From Methanoregula sp. (GTDB lineage: Archaea > Halobacteriota > Methanomicrobia > Methanomicrobiales > Methanospirillaceae), in contig JAPKXV010000373.1 of assembly GCA_026394635.1 (NCBI GenBank), positions 1 through 10,951 of the forward strand: a stretch of DNA of 10,951 nucleotides, read 5' to 3'. How positions within the stretch are numbered: the first letter of the stretch is position 1; every line of letters starts with the position of its first letter. The notes under the pieces were generated by a model. The model did not search any database and was not told where the DNA came from. It saw nothing but the letters and a program-made list of their open reading frames with translations. Shown piece by piece: positions 1 to 5,670 of the stretch. Made by a program: the position numbers and the translations under genes.

Positions 1-407
1 ATAAAAAACATGTCGGCCGGAATTTCACTCCTGCTGTCCGGGTCCATTACAATACGGAAACTGCGGTACCCTGCTGGGTCTTCGTCATCGTAGATCATCT
101 GCCAGAGAGAGGGGAGGCGGGAGAATTTTTCTTTATGCTCACATTTGAGCCAGTTGACAAATGCCGCAAACTTTGCACGGTCCCCTTTCTTCTCTTCGTC
201 AATGCGCCAGCGGAGATACTCCCCCCCCATGATGATCTTGGGGGACTGGTAGTTGTAGGAGTAGATACTGGCGGTATAATCGATATGGGCAAGTGAATCA
301 ACAAAGTAAAAATAAAGGACCTTATGAAACATCCCGGTATCGTGGAGGATCAATGATTTTTTGTAGTGATGGGAAAGGACATGGATGTACTCGTTGTCAG
401 CATGCAT
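1..407 (-). CDS. Hypothetical protein, 3' part cut off by the window edge
   Basis: An open frame runs on the minus strand from an ATG at 407-405 to the left edge without a stop, giving about 135 residues. It begins MHADNEYIHVLSHHYKKSLI and is rich in Tyr, His, Phe and charged residues, including an aromatic stretch VLYFYFVDSLAHIDY. I do not recognise a family and see no signal peptide or clear membrane segment. The start is uncertain. An AGAGG sits only one base before the ATG, too close for a normal ribosome site. The frame stays open upstream to a TAG at 474-476, adding up to 22 residues without another ATG, GTG or TTG. A TATA-like element at 491-503 would start a transcript near 470. That the frame is coding is well supported by its length and composition; the function is unknown. 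Confidence 0.7.
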   Translation of the reverse strand, partial: MHADNEYIHVLSHHYKKSLILHDTGMFHKVLYFYFVDSLAHIDYTASIYSYNYQSPKIIMGGEYLRWRIDEEKKGDRAKFAAFVNWLKCEHKEKFSRLPSLWQMIYDDEDPAGYRSFRIVMDPDSRSEIPADMFF

Positions 408-490
408 GCCTCTTAATAGGGCAAAGCATTGTAAAAACGTTACCGTAATGGTATTTGCCGGCCAAGTAGTTTCCTAGTGCTTTAAGACAA

Positions 491-503
491 CTATAATTTT
501 AAA
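491..503 (-). promoter_or_regulatory. Candidate TATA box for the left-edge gene
   Basis: Read on the minus strand this is TTTAAAATTATAG, an A/T-only run fitting an archaeal TATA element. A start about 25 bases downstream would fall near 470, giving a leader of roughly 60 bases to the ATG at 407. The preceding GGTG does not give a convincing BRE. This is a positional inference only. Confidence 0.35.
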
Positions 504-552
504 CACCTCTCCCTTTTGGAAGGGGATCTGATTATCGATAACAGTAATTTAC

Positions 553-657
553 TTATGAGGATTCCCACCCCTGATGGGGTCGCCCGGCCGCCTCATCGGT
601 GCCTCGCTGGGCAGGAAGGTTGAGAGTGACAACTTCAAAAGTGTATTTGATTGTCAT
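553..657 (-). CDS. Doubtful 34-aa ORF downstream of moaA
   Basis: A short minus-strand ORF starts with ATG at 657-655 and ends with TAA at 555-553. Its first part is MTIKYTFEVVTLNLPAQRGT, whose alternating beta-like pattern looks more protein-like than random; the rest is poorly structured. It lies 27 bases after the moaA stop and in the same frame, so it is continuous with moaA if the moaA TAG were read through (10 extra codons, then this ORF). There is no clear ribosome site. It may be a tiny gene, a degraded 5' remnant of a larger one, or chance. Confidence 0.2.
   Translation of the reverse strand: MTIKYTFEVVTLNLPAQRGTDEAAGRPHQGWESS
567..580. repeat. Perfect 5-bp hairpin downstream of moaA
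   Basis: ACCCC-TGAT-GGGGT forms a perfect 5-bp stem with a 4-base loop, inside the 3' part of the doubtful 34-aa ORF and about 105 bases after the moaA stop. No T-tract follows on the minus strand, so it is not a convincing terminator; it may only stabilise or process the rlmE-moaA transcript 3' end. A second weaker inverted repeat, CCCTT/AAGGG, lies at 511-524. Confidence 0.3.
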
Positions 658-684
658 GCTACCAATTTTAATTGTCCCACTCCA

Positions 685-1563
685 CTACCGATAGAACGGC
701 TCCCTTTTCCCGACAGCTTCCCGGAAGAGCGCTTCCAGTTCCCTGCCTTTTTTCCCCCGGATATCGACATGGTTGTCCGTGCGCAACAGGCAGGGTTTGA
801 GTTTGCCATCAGAGGTAACCCGGAGCCGGTTGCAGAACGCGCAGAACTCGGTGTTGTGGCGTGGGCGGACGACCTCGACTTCAGCGCCGTCAAGGCAGTA
901 CTTTTTCCGGTGATGCATCCTTCTCGTGATGATCTGTTTTGACCTGGATGCAAGTGAGTCCTCCAGTCCGTTCAAATCCCAATGATAGCTGCATTCATTG
1001 AAATGCATCAGTTCGATCAGCTGGAGAATAAGGTTCCTGTTGCCGCGGACGAACCCAAGAAAATCATCAATCTCGTGATCGTTGATGCCTTCCAGCACTA
1101 CCATATTCAGTTTGATAGGAGTGAGTCCTGCATCAAGGGCAGCGGAAATGCCCTCCATGACCTCCGGTAGCCTGTTGTTGCCGGTAATTTTTTTGTAGGT
1201 TTCCGGATTCAGGCTGTCAAGGCTCACATTGACCCGCCTGAGCCCGGCCTTTTTGAGATCAGAGGCAATTCCTGCAAGAAGTGTACCATTGGTAGTCAGC
1301 GACGACTCCATGCTTCCCGGTGTAGATCGCAAAATCTCGAGGATATCCGGACGCAGCAGGGGCTCACCTCCGGTAAATTTTACACTGCGGATCTCAAACG
1401 TTGCCGCGACCCGTAAAATCTCAGCAATCTCTTCGGCACAAAGTTGTTCCCGGGGAGATTTTTCCCCCTCCCGGTGGCAGTATATGCAGGAGAGGTTGCA
1501 CCGTGGGGTAAGACTGATGCGAAGGTTACTGACCGGTCGGTTATAGGAGTCCTTTAAAACCAC
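685..1563 (-). CDS. moaA: GTP 3',8-cyclase MoaA (molybdenum/tungsten cofactor synthesis)
   Basis: This radical-SAM enzyme converts GTP to 3',8-cyclo-dihydro-GTP, the first step of molybdopterin synthesis. In methanogens the cofactor serves Mo/W formylmethanofuran and formate dehydrogenases. The 292-aa protein has the radical-SAM motif C22-x3-C26-x2-C29, the SAM-binding GGEP at 65-68, and the second, C-terminal Fe-S site C241-x2-C244-x13-C258 in the context FCAFCNRLRVTSDGKLKPC that distinguishes MoaA from other radical-SAM proteins. It ends REPFYR, as I recall for archaeal MoaA, and lacks the C-terminal Gly-Gly of bacterial MoaA. The start is GTG at 1563-1561, four bases after the rlmE stop, so the two are probably one transcript; no strong ribosome site is visible. 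The stop is TAG. The family call is secure. Confidence 0.95.
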   Translation of the reverse strand: MVLKDSYNRPVSNLRISLTPRCNLSCIYCHREGEKSPREQLCAEEIAEILRVAATFEIRSVKFTGGEPLLRPDILEILRSTPGSMESSLTTNGTLLAGIASDLKKAGLRRVNVSLDSLNPETYKKITGNNRLPEVMEGISAALDAGLTPIKLNMVVLEGINDHEIDDFLGFVRGNRNLILQLIELMHFNECSYHWDLNGLEDSLASRSKQIITRRMHHRKKYCLDGAEVEVVRPRHNTEFCAFCNRLRVTSDGKLKPCLLRTDNHVDIRGKKGRELEALFREAVGKREPFYR

Positions 1564-1567
1564 GGAA

Positions 1568-2149
1568 TCAGCCTGTGAAATTTTTTGCTACGATGTAAAG
1601 TTCCGTGCTGCCCCTGCGGGTAGCCTGGGTCATGCAGGTCTTTACCGAGTAAAAATGTTCTTTGGTCTCGTTTAAAAAGTCGGAGAAATCCGTACCCTGA
1701 AATGATTTTACCACAAAGTTTCCGCCAATTTTTAAAGTGTTGCATGCGAAGTGCAACGCCTCCTCACCCAGCGCAATCGCACGCGCTTGATCGTAACTTT
1801 TATGCCCGGAGAGTTTTGGTGCAGCATCGCAGACAACGATATTCACAACGCCAAGAAGAGATTTCACATGAGCCTGCACTGCGGCGTCAGTAAGATCTCC
1901 CTCAACCGTCTCAACATTATCGAGAGGAGGTATCGGTACAAGGTCGATGCCCAGCACCCTGCCGTCGGTGAGGGATCGTTCTACCTGTAACCAGCTCCCC
2001 GGGGCCGCGCCAAGGTCGACAATGTTGTCGGTCCTCCGTATTATATCGAAGCGTCGCTAGATCTCCACCAGTTTGTATGCGGCACGCGACCGGTACCCCT
2101 CACTTTTTGCTTTCTGGTATACCTTATCATGTCCCCAGTGTGAGCCCAT
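1568..2149 (-). pseudogene. rlmE: 23S rRNA 2'-O-ribose methyltransferase RlmE (FtsJ/RrmJ), interrupted by in-frame TAG
   Basis: RlmE methylates the 2'-O of a uridine in the 23S rRNA A-loop. From ATG at 2149-2147 the frame encodes MGSHWGHDKVYQKAKSEGYR, then RSRAAYKLVEI, then TAG at 2059-2057 (codon 31), then RRFDIIRRTDNIVDLGAAPG and onward without further stops to TGA at 1570-1568 (193 positions in all). The SAM motif DLGAAPGSW is at 45-53. The K-D-K-E catalytic tetrad is present as K26, D108 (VVCDAAP), K148 (FVVKSF) and E183 (STELYIVA). In E. coli RlmE the residue after DEI is Gln, so the TAG most simply arose from CAG by one transition. Restart at the next candidate start (GTG, codon 65) would lose K26 and motif I. 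Thus the gene is either inactive, read through, or carries a sequence error. It heads the operon with moaA. Confidence 0.85.
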
Positions 2150-2247
2150 TGATGTAACCTCGTAAATTGAAAGAGGATTCAAACCCAAAACGCTATAATT
2201 AAAGTATGACGATATACTGTATAAGACAGTTTGTCAAGGGGTAAGCG
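2150..2247. promoter_or_regulatory. Divergent promoter region between rlmE and pcn
   Basis: The 98-base gap separates the divergent rlmE (-) and pcn (+) starts. CTATAATTAAAG at 2191-2202 is A/T rich on both strands: rightward it is preceded by AAAACG (BRE-like) and would give a start near 2220, about 25 bases before the pcn ATG; leftward the same bases read TTTAATTATAG and would give a start near 2170. A second TATA-like stretch, GATATACTGTATAAG, lies at 2210-2224. pcn has AGGGGT seven bases upstream of its ATG as a ribosome site. The assignments are by position only. Confidence 0.45.
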
Positions 2248-2991
2248 ATGTTAAAAGCAACGATTGACGCAGACGTATTCAGGGAAGCAATCGATGTGAT
2301 CTCGGCGCTCGTACCAGAATGCCGGTTGCATACGACTGACAGCGGTATCTCGACAAGGGCGGTTGATACTGCAAACGTGGCAATGGTCTGGCTCGAGTTA
2401 AAAAAGGAGGCATTTGACTCCTTCAAGGCAAGCAAGAGTCAGGTCGGGATTGACATCTCAAAGATGAAGAATATCTTCAACATGATGGGGAAAGGAGATC
2501 TTATCAGCCTCGAACTTCCCGAAAACGCCCAGAAAATGCAGGTGAGTGTCCATGGGTATCACTACTCCATCACGCTCCTTGACACCAATACCATCAGGAA
2601 AGATCCCAATCCCCCGACGATCAGCCTGCCGGGAAAACTCACGATCTCCGGTGATGACCTGAACAATGCAATCAAGGCAGCGGCAGTAATTTCTGACAAG
2701 ATGGCGCTCGGGATCAACCCCAAGGATGAGACCTTCTATATGATTGCCGATGGCGATACCGACAATATCCGGCGGGAGTTTTCAAAGGACGAACTGAAAT
2801 CACTCACCCCGAACGAAGCGCGCTCACTCTTCTCGCTTGATTATTTAAAAGATATGGGAAAAGTGATGAGCAGGGCGCCGGAAGTGGAGATATTTATCGG
2901 GATCGATCACCCGGTGCGCTTCTCGTTTGACATTGCAAACGGGAACGGGCATGTTGAATACCTGCTTGCCCCGCGAATTGAGGCTGACTGA
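2248..2991 (+). CDS. pcn: DNA polymerase sliding clamp PCNA
   Basis: The trimeric ring clamp tethers PolB/PolD, RFC, Fen1, ligase and other PIP-box proteins to DNA. The 247-aa protein has the normal length of the family and its two-domain layout: MLKATIDADVFREAIDVISA at the start, the central LLDTNTIRKDPNPPTISLPG region leading into the interdomain loop, and the C-terminal YLLAPRIEAD with the APRIE-type tail typical of archaeal PCNA. It opens a rightward unit: its TGA overlaps the priL ATG by one base (TGATG at 2989-2993), indicating translational coupling of clamp and primase subunit. It is divergent from rlmE across a short promoter region. No frameshift or missing part is seen. Confidence 0.97.
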   Translation: MLKATIDADVFREAIDVISALVPECRLHTTDSGISTRAVDTANVAMVWLELKKEAFDSFKASKSQVGIDISKMKNIFNMMGKGDLISLELPENAQKMQVSVHGYHYSITLLDTNTIRKDPNPPTISLPGKLTISGDDLNNAIKAAAVISDKMALGINPKDETFYMIADGDTDNIRREFSKDELKSLTPNEARSLFSLDYLKDMGKVMSRAPEVEIFIGIDHPVRFSFDIANGNGHVEYLLAPRIEAD

Positions 2992-4052
2992 TGGGATACA
3001 TTCCCTCGGTCAGGGAACTCTCCTATTTTCCGTTTTTAAAAAAATCACAGGATTATACAAGGACGAAATACTCCTCCCTTGATGCGCTTCTTGCAGGGGA
3101 ACATGGCGATCGGCTGGTCCAGTCAGCAGTCAATCGAATCAGGGATGCACTGTCGCAAAAACGAAATTTTGGTGAGGGTGCCCCGGACAGTCCTGAAGAG
3201 TTGGTTGCGTCGTACGCACTTGCGCGGATCATCGTCTCCTGTATCAGCGACCTCCAGATGATCGACCGGCTGACCCGGTATGAAGCGGAGCGGGCGTATT
3301 ATTATCTCAGGAATGAAGGGACGGATGAACAGTCATGGAACCTGAATTTTTTCCGGACTGAATCCGGCTATTCGCGTCTTTTTCTGTATATTGCAGAAGA
3401 ACTGGGTATTCCCATCAGCCGGGGCTGGTTGCCGCTTGTCGATTATGTTGAACTGGTGTCACCCATCCGTGAAGACAGGTTCCGGCTGGTGAACCGGACT
3501 GTTACCACGGGGCAGGTGCAGGTCAACGACGATGAAATGTACGAACTGGTCCGGGAACGCATCCGCGTAGTACTTCGCCGTGACCTTCCCCACCGGGTGC
3601 CGCAATCGTTGTGCGAGCGGCTCGGGCCCCGTCTGGGGGAGCTCCAGAAGGCATACCAGGAGCAGATGCTCCGGAATTTCGGCACCATTGAAGAGAGCGC
3701 ATTTCCCCCCTGCATCCAGGCCCTGATACAGGCGATTACCTCGGGAGCCAACCTCACCCACCCCGGGCGTTTCTCCCTTGTGTCGTTTCTCCATAATATC
3801 GGTATGGAACGATCACAGATTGCGGATCTGTTTGCCCGCGCCCCGGATTTTGATGCAGATAAAACGATGTATCAGGTTGGACATATAACGGGGAGCGGCG
3901 GGACTGAATACAGTGCCCCGTCCTGCGCCGCGATGCGCACGACCGGACTGTGCGTCCGTGCCGATACCCTCTGCGAGAAGGTTAATCATCCACTCAGTTA
4001 TTACAAAATCGGGAAGAAGAGATCAAAACCAGCACCAAAAGAAAGTGTCTGA
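2991..4052 (+). CDS. priL: DNA primase large subunit PriL
   Basis: PriL is the regulatory partner of PriS in the archaeal/eukaryotic-type primase that makes primers at the fork. The 353-aa protein has an alpha-helical N-terminal domain and a C-terminal Fe-S domain with the four expected cysteines: C241 (SAFPPC), C312 (SAPSC), C321 (TTGLC) and C328 (ADTLC). Conserved context such as LTHPGRFSLVSFLHNIGM (256-272) and HPLSYY (333-338) supports the call. The length is normal. The start ATG overlaps the PCNA stop by one base, and its own TGA overlaps the ATG of the next small ORF in the same way, so three genes form one translationally coupled chain. The catalytic subunit PriS is not in this window. 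Confidence 0.95.
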   Translation: MGYIPSVRELSYFPFLKKSQDYTRTKYSSLDALLAGEHGDRLVQSAVNRIRDALSQKRNFGEGAPDSPEELVASYALARIIVSCISDLQMIDRLTRYEAERAYYYLRNEGTDEQSWNLNFFRTESGYSRLFLYIAEELGIPISRGWLPLVDYVELVSPIREDRFRLVNRTVTTGQVQVNDDEMYELVRERIRVVLRRDLPHRVPQSLCERLGPRLGELQKAYQEQMLRNFGTIEESAFPPCIQALIQAITSGANLTHPGRFSLVSFLHNIGMERSQIADLFARAPDFDADKTMYQVGHITGSGGTEYSAPSCAAMRTTGLCVRADTLCEKVNHPLSYYKIGKKRSKPAPKESV

Positions 4053-4195
4053 TGAAAAAAATCTTACGCGATTTGCTTGATGTTTATTTGAGGGATACCG
4101 ATCGGGCTGACAAATATCGCAGAGGATCAAATTGTGCAATGGCTGCCCTGGCATTGCTTGACATTCTCAAAGAGATTGATTCAAAGAAGGAATGA
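4052..4195 (+). CDS. Small 47-aa protein translationally coupled to priL
   Basis: The ATG at 4052-4054 shares its A with the priL stop (TGATG), exactly as priL does with pcn, and the frame ends in TGA at 4193-4195. The protein starts MKKILRDLLDVYLRDTDRAD and continues KYRRGSNCAMAALALLDILK, then a charged tail. It looks like two amphipathic helices around a short Arg/Gly turn, with one Cys at 28 and no membrane segment. I do not recognise the family. The strict coupling and the helix-like composition argue that it is real and made together with the clamp and primase subunit. Whether it binds PriL, PCNA or neither is unknown. Confidence 0.7.
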   Translation: MKKILRDLLDVYLRDTDRADKYRRGSNCAMAALALLDILKEIDSKKE

Positions 4196-4198
4196 CAT

Positions 4199-4822
4199 TT
4201 GACTAAGAAGAAATACCCGCAGACACCGGAAGCCAAGGCACGCAAGAAGGAATACCAGAAGGAATACTACCAGAGACCGGAGGTCAAGGAGCACCAGAAG
4301 GAATACCGGAAGGAATACCAGCAGAGACCGGAGGTCAAGGAGCGCCAGAAGGAATACCAGCAGAGACCGGAATATAAGGCAAGCCATAGTATACGCGAAA
4401 GGGCACGCCTCAAGACACCGAAAGCTAAGGAACACCTTAAGGAATACTACCAGAGACCGGAAGTTAAGGAGCGCCAGAAGGAATACCAGCAGAGACCGGA
4501 GGTCAAGGAGCGCCTGAAGGAATACCGGAAGGAATACCAGCAGACGACATCGTTGCCCCCCCCTTCGGAATGGACTCATGAGGCGACCCGGGCGTTGCTG
4601 TTCGGAAAGTTAGATGAATACTTCGCAATGATGATGAAGGGCGGGGATGTTGACGATAAAGAGAAAGATGTTTATGAACTCGCTGTAAGGGCGTTCATCA
4701 ATGACCTCGCGTACAATGGATTACCCCATATCAGGCGGGAACGGTATAACCGCGAATTTCGTGTCGGGCTCATGGTATGTGGTCTTATAAAACCGTTTGA
4801 TGTGATGATGAGCCCGAAATAA
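4199..4822 (+). CDS. Charged 13/17-residue repeat protein with C-terminal globular domain
   Basis: The start is TTG at 4199-4201, with AAGGAATGA nine to ten bases upstream as ribosome site; no ATG is near. Residues 6-115 are tandem units of the type YQQRPEVKERQKE. The unit Pro falls at 10, 27, 44, 57, 74, 87 and 100, so spacing is 13 or 17 residues, the longer units carrying an extra R/Q-K-E-Y tetrad. The units are Lys/Arg/Glu/Gln/Tyr rich and probably long helices or coiled coil. Residues 56-77 hold degenerate copies. After TTSLPPPSEW a different domain (about 124-207) follows, helical in appearance, beginning THEATRALLFGKLDEYF and ending VCGLIKPFDVMMSPK. I do not recognise either part. It follows the 47-aa gene by three bases and may share the pcn-priL transcript. 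There is no signal peptide, so it is presumably cytoplasmic. Confidence 0.85.
   Translation: MTKKKYPQTPEAKARKKEYQKEYYQRPEVKEHQKEYRKEYQQRPEVKERQKEYQQRPEYKASHSIRERARLKTPKAKEHLKEYYQRPEVKERQKEYQQRPEVKERLKEYRKEYQQTTSLPPPSEWTHEATRALLFGKLDEYFAMMMKGGDVDDKEKDVYELAVRAFINDLAYNGLPHIRRERYNREFRVGLMVCGLIKPFDVMMSPK
4214..4543 (+). repeat. In-gene tandem repeats, 39/51-bp units
   Basis: The repeat part of the gene is built from 39-bp units and 51-bp units (39 plus a 12-bp CGGAAGGAATAC-type insert). There is also a higher-order period of 180 bp (51+39+51+39): 4261-4307 matches 4441-4487 with only three differences. Near-identity at third codon positions between copies suggests recent duplication or gene conversion. 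The array is a likely site of length variation between strains. Confidence 0.85.
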
Positions 4823-4826
4823 CCCC

Positions 4827-4833
4827 TTTTTTT
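4827..4833 (+). terminator. T-tract terminator after the repeat-protein gene
   Basis: CCCC followed by seven T residues begins four bases after the TAA of the repeat-protein gene, fitting intrinsic T-tract termination in archaea. The next gene on the right is on the opposite strand, so a terminator is expected here. Confidence 0.55.
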
Positions 4834-4904
4834 ATACCAGCGAATAGAAACTGCAAGAATGATCGATTGCGGGCAAGATACCTGGGTGGGTGGTATGTTT
4901 ACCC

Positions 4905-5045
4905 TTAATTGTCCTTTTTGAAAAGTCCGCACTCAGTACACAACCAACCGCAATGTACAAAACGACCAGTATCCCTTTTGTAGATACGCTGCATTTTTGC
5001 ACCACATTTTATGTGATCGCATTTTGGATGCTGGATGTCTGGCAT
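4905..5045 (-). CDS. Small zinc-ribbon-like protein, 46 aa, probably leaderless
   Basis: The minus-strand ORF starts ATG at 5045-5043 and stops TAA at 4907-4905. The protein begins MPDIQHPKCDHIKCGAKMQR and continues IYKRDTGRFVHCGWLCTECG, then LFKKDN. Cysteines at 9, 14, 32, 36 and 39 with H6, H11 and H31 give a ribbon-like layout: an N-terminal C-x4-C knuckle and a C-terminal CGWLCTECG knuckle with C36-x2-C39. Small zinc ribbons of this kind are usually nucleic-acid or protein-binding; no specific function is claimed. TATAGTTA lies 21-28 bases upstream of the ATG, the distance expected for a leaderless transcript, which decides this start over an in-frame ATG 13 codons upstream (5084). It is convergent with the repeat-protein gene. 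Confidence 0.75.
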   Translation of the reverse strand: MPDIQHPKCDHIKCGAKMQRIYKRDTGRFVHCGWLCTECGLFKKDN

Positions 5046-5065
5046 AAAAGATGTATACAACTTAC

Positions 5066-5073
5066 TAACTATA
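5066..5073 (-). promoter_or_regulatory. TATA box of the zinc-ribbon gene
   Basis: The minus strand reads TATAGTTA at -28 to -21 relative to the ATG at 5045. Archaeal transcription starts about 22-27 bases after the TATA element, placing the start at or next to the ATG. If the gene instead began at the upstream ATG (5084), this element would lie inside it. Confidence 0.5.
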
Positions 5074-5154
5074 CATGGCGTCATAATTTTTCAAGTTTGA
5101 CCAATAGTTTGTGGGATCTTTTCGAAACGATGCATCACTCAAATATGACGTAGA

Positions 5155-5169
5155 TTATGTCTAACATAA
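5155..5169. repeat. Small palindrome TTATGT-CTA-ACATAA
   Basis: A perfect 6-bp inverted repeat with a 3-base centre lies in the AT-rich gap between the two small minus-strand genes. It could be a protein-binding site or chance; no gene start is adjacent. Confidence 0.3.
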
Positions 5170-5222
5170 ACTGAAACTTTTGTCGCTATGTATAATAAAA
5201 TCAATCGGACAAAGGAGCGGGG

Positions 5223-5237
5223 AGATTTTGAAAATCT
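5223..5237. repeat. Palindrome AGATTTT-G-AAAATCT
   Basis: A perfect 7-bp inverted repeat around a single G lies 33 bases downstream of the stop of the 58-aa membrane-protein gene. A one-base centre cannot form a full hairpin loop, so a DNA-binding site is more plausible than a terminator, though an AGATT/AATCT hairpin is possible. Significance is uncertain in AT-rich sequence. Confidence 0.35.
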
Positions 5238-5269
5238 GGTTGATAGTGAATATGCAATCAGATTACCTA

Positions 5270-5446
5270 TTAAGAGATTTGCTTGTTAACCAGGTAACCC
5301 GCACCGGAGAGCGCGAGGATAAAGACAAGAATTGCGGTGAGGTACGCGGTACCGGATTCCATGACCATCGGGAGAAAACCCAGCAGGATGATCAGGATGC
5401 AGAAACAGATCACGCTGATGATGACATCGAGAAGTCGTGCGTCCAT
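5270..5446 (-). CDS. Small two-helix membrane protein, 58 aa
   Basis: The minus-strand ORF starts ATG at 5446-5444 and stops TAA at 5272-5270. The protein begins MDARLLDVIISVICFCILII, continues LLGFLPMVMESGTAYLTAIL and ends VFILALSGAGYLVNKQIS. Two hydrophobic segments are evident, about residues 7-29 and 34-53, joined by a short MESG turn. The charged residues (D2, R4, D7 and K55) lie at the ends, so both termini probably face the same side of the membrane. I do not recognise the family. TTTATTGG lies 24-31 bases upstream of the ATG, suggesting a leaderless or very short-leader transcript. The clean hydrophobic pattern supports a real gene; the function is unknown. Confidence 0.75.
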   Translation of the reverse strand: MDARLLDVIISVICFCILIILLGFLPMVMESGTAYLTAILVFILALSGAGYLVNKQIS

Positions 5447-5469
5447 TGTATACCTTATTGCCGGTAAAC

Positions 5470-5477
5470 CAATAAAT
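5470..5477 (-). promoter_or_regulatory. Weak TATA candidate for the 58-aa membrane protein
   Basis: TTTATTGG on the minus strand lies 24-31 bases before the ATG at 5446, a suitable distance for a leaderless start. The match to a TATA consensus is imperfect. Confidence 0.3.
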
Positions 5478-5670
5478 CAGTATCCACGCCACGGTCTCAC
5501 CTGCAAAAAATGAGATTGTGGTGAGCCGGGATAGGTATTGGATAAAACGCACCTCACGGAACCGCTGTCATTTCTATCGGTAAGACCATTCGTGATCAGG
5601 TGCATACCTTTGTTTCCCGTGATAATTATGGGCTTTATTACCAAGGAGGATTCCGATTAACTGCATGAAA

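Noticed and set aside
574..942. A 122-codon plus-strand frame across the moaA 3' end
   Set aside because: It is a shadow of moaA on the other strand; moaA has all radical-SAM and C-terminal Fe-S motifs.
2057..2059. Pyrrolysine at the rlmE TAG
   Set aside because: Not supported as the default: other genes here end in TAG at normal lengths, and the homologous residue is Gln in E. coli; a Pyl system would have to be shown in the genome.
2165..2200. GGGTTTGAATCCT on the minus strand resembling a tRNA T-arm
   Set aside because: The T-stem does not pair over five bases, and no acceptor stem, D-arm or anticodon arm is found around it.
4214..4543. Regular repeats suggesting a CRISPR array
   Set aside because: The units are contiguous, in-frame and translate to a coherent repeat protein; there are no unique spacers.
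4890..5153. An 87-codon plus-strand frame in the AT-rich gap
   Set aside because: It is antisense to the zinc-ribbon gene, which has a clear Cys pattern and promoter; the frame has no ribosome site or recognisable composition.
5188..5289. A 33-codon plus-strand ORF starting MYNKINRTKERGDFENLVDS
   Set aside because: It overlaps the 3' end of the 58-aa membrane-protein gene in antisense, has no ribosome site and no recognisable feature; its protein-like look is not enough.
5286..5552. Minus-strand frame from GTG 5552 with hydrophobic start FFAGETVAWILIYWF
   Set aside because: It overlaps the better-supported 58-aa gene in another frame, and beyond residue ~38 it reads as an out-of-frame shadow (Arg/His/Pro-rich).
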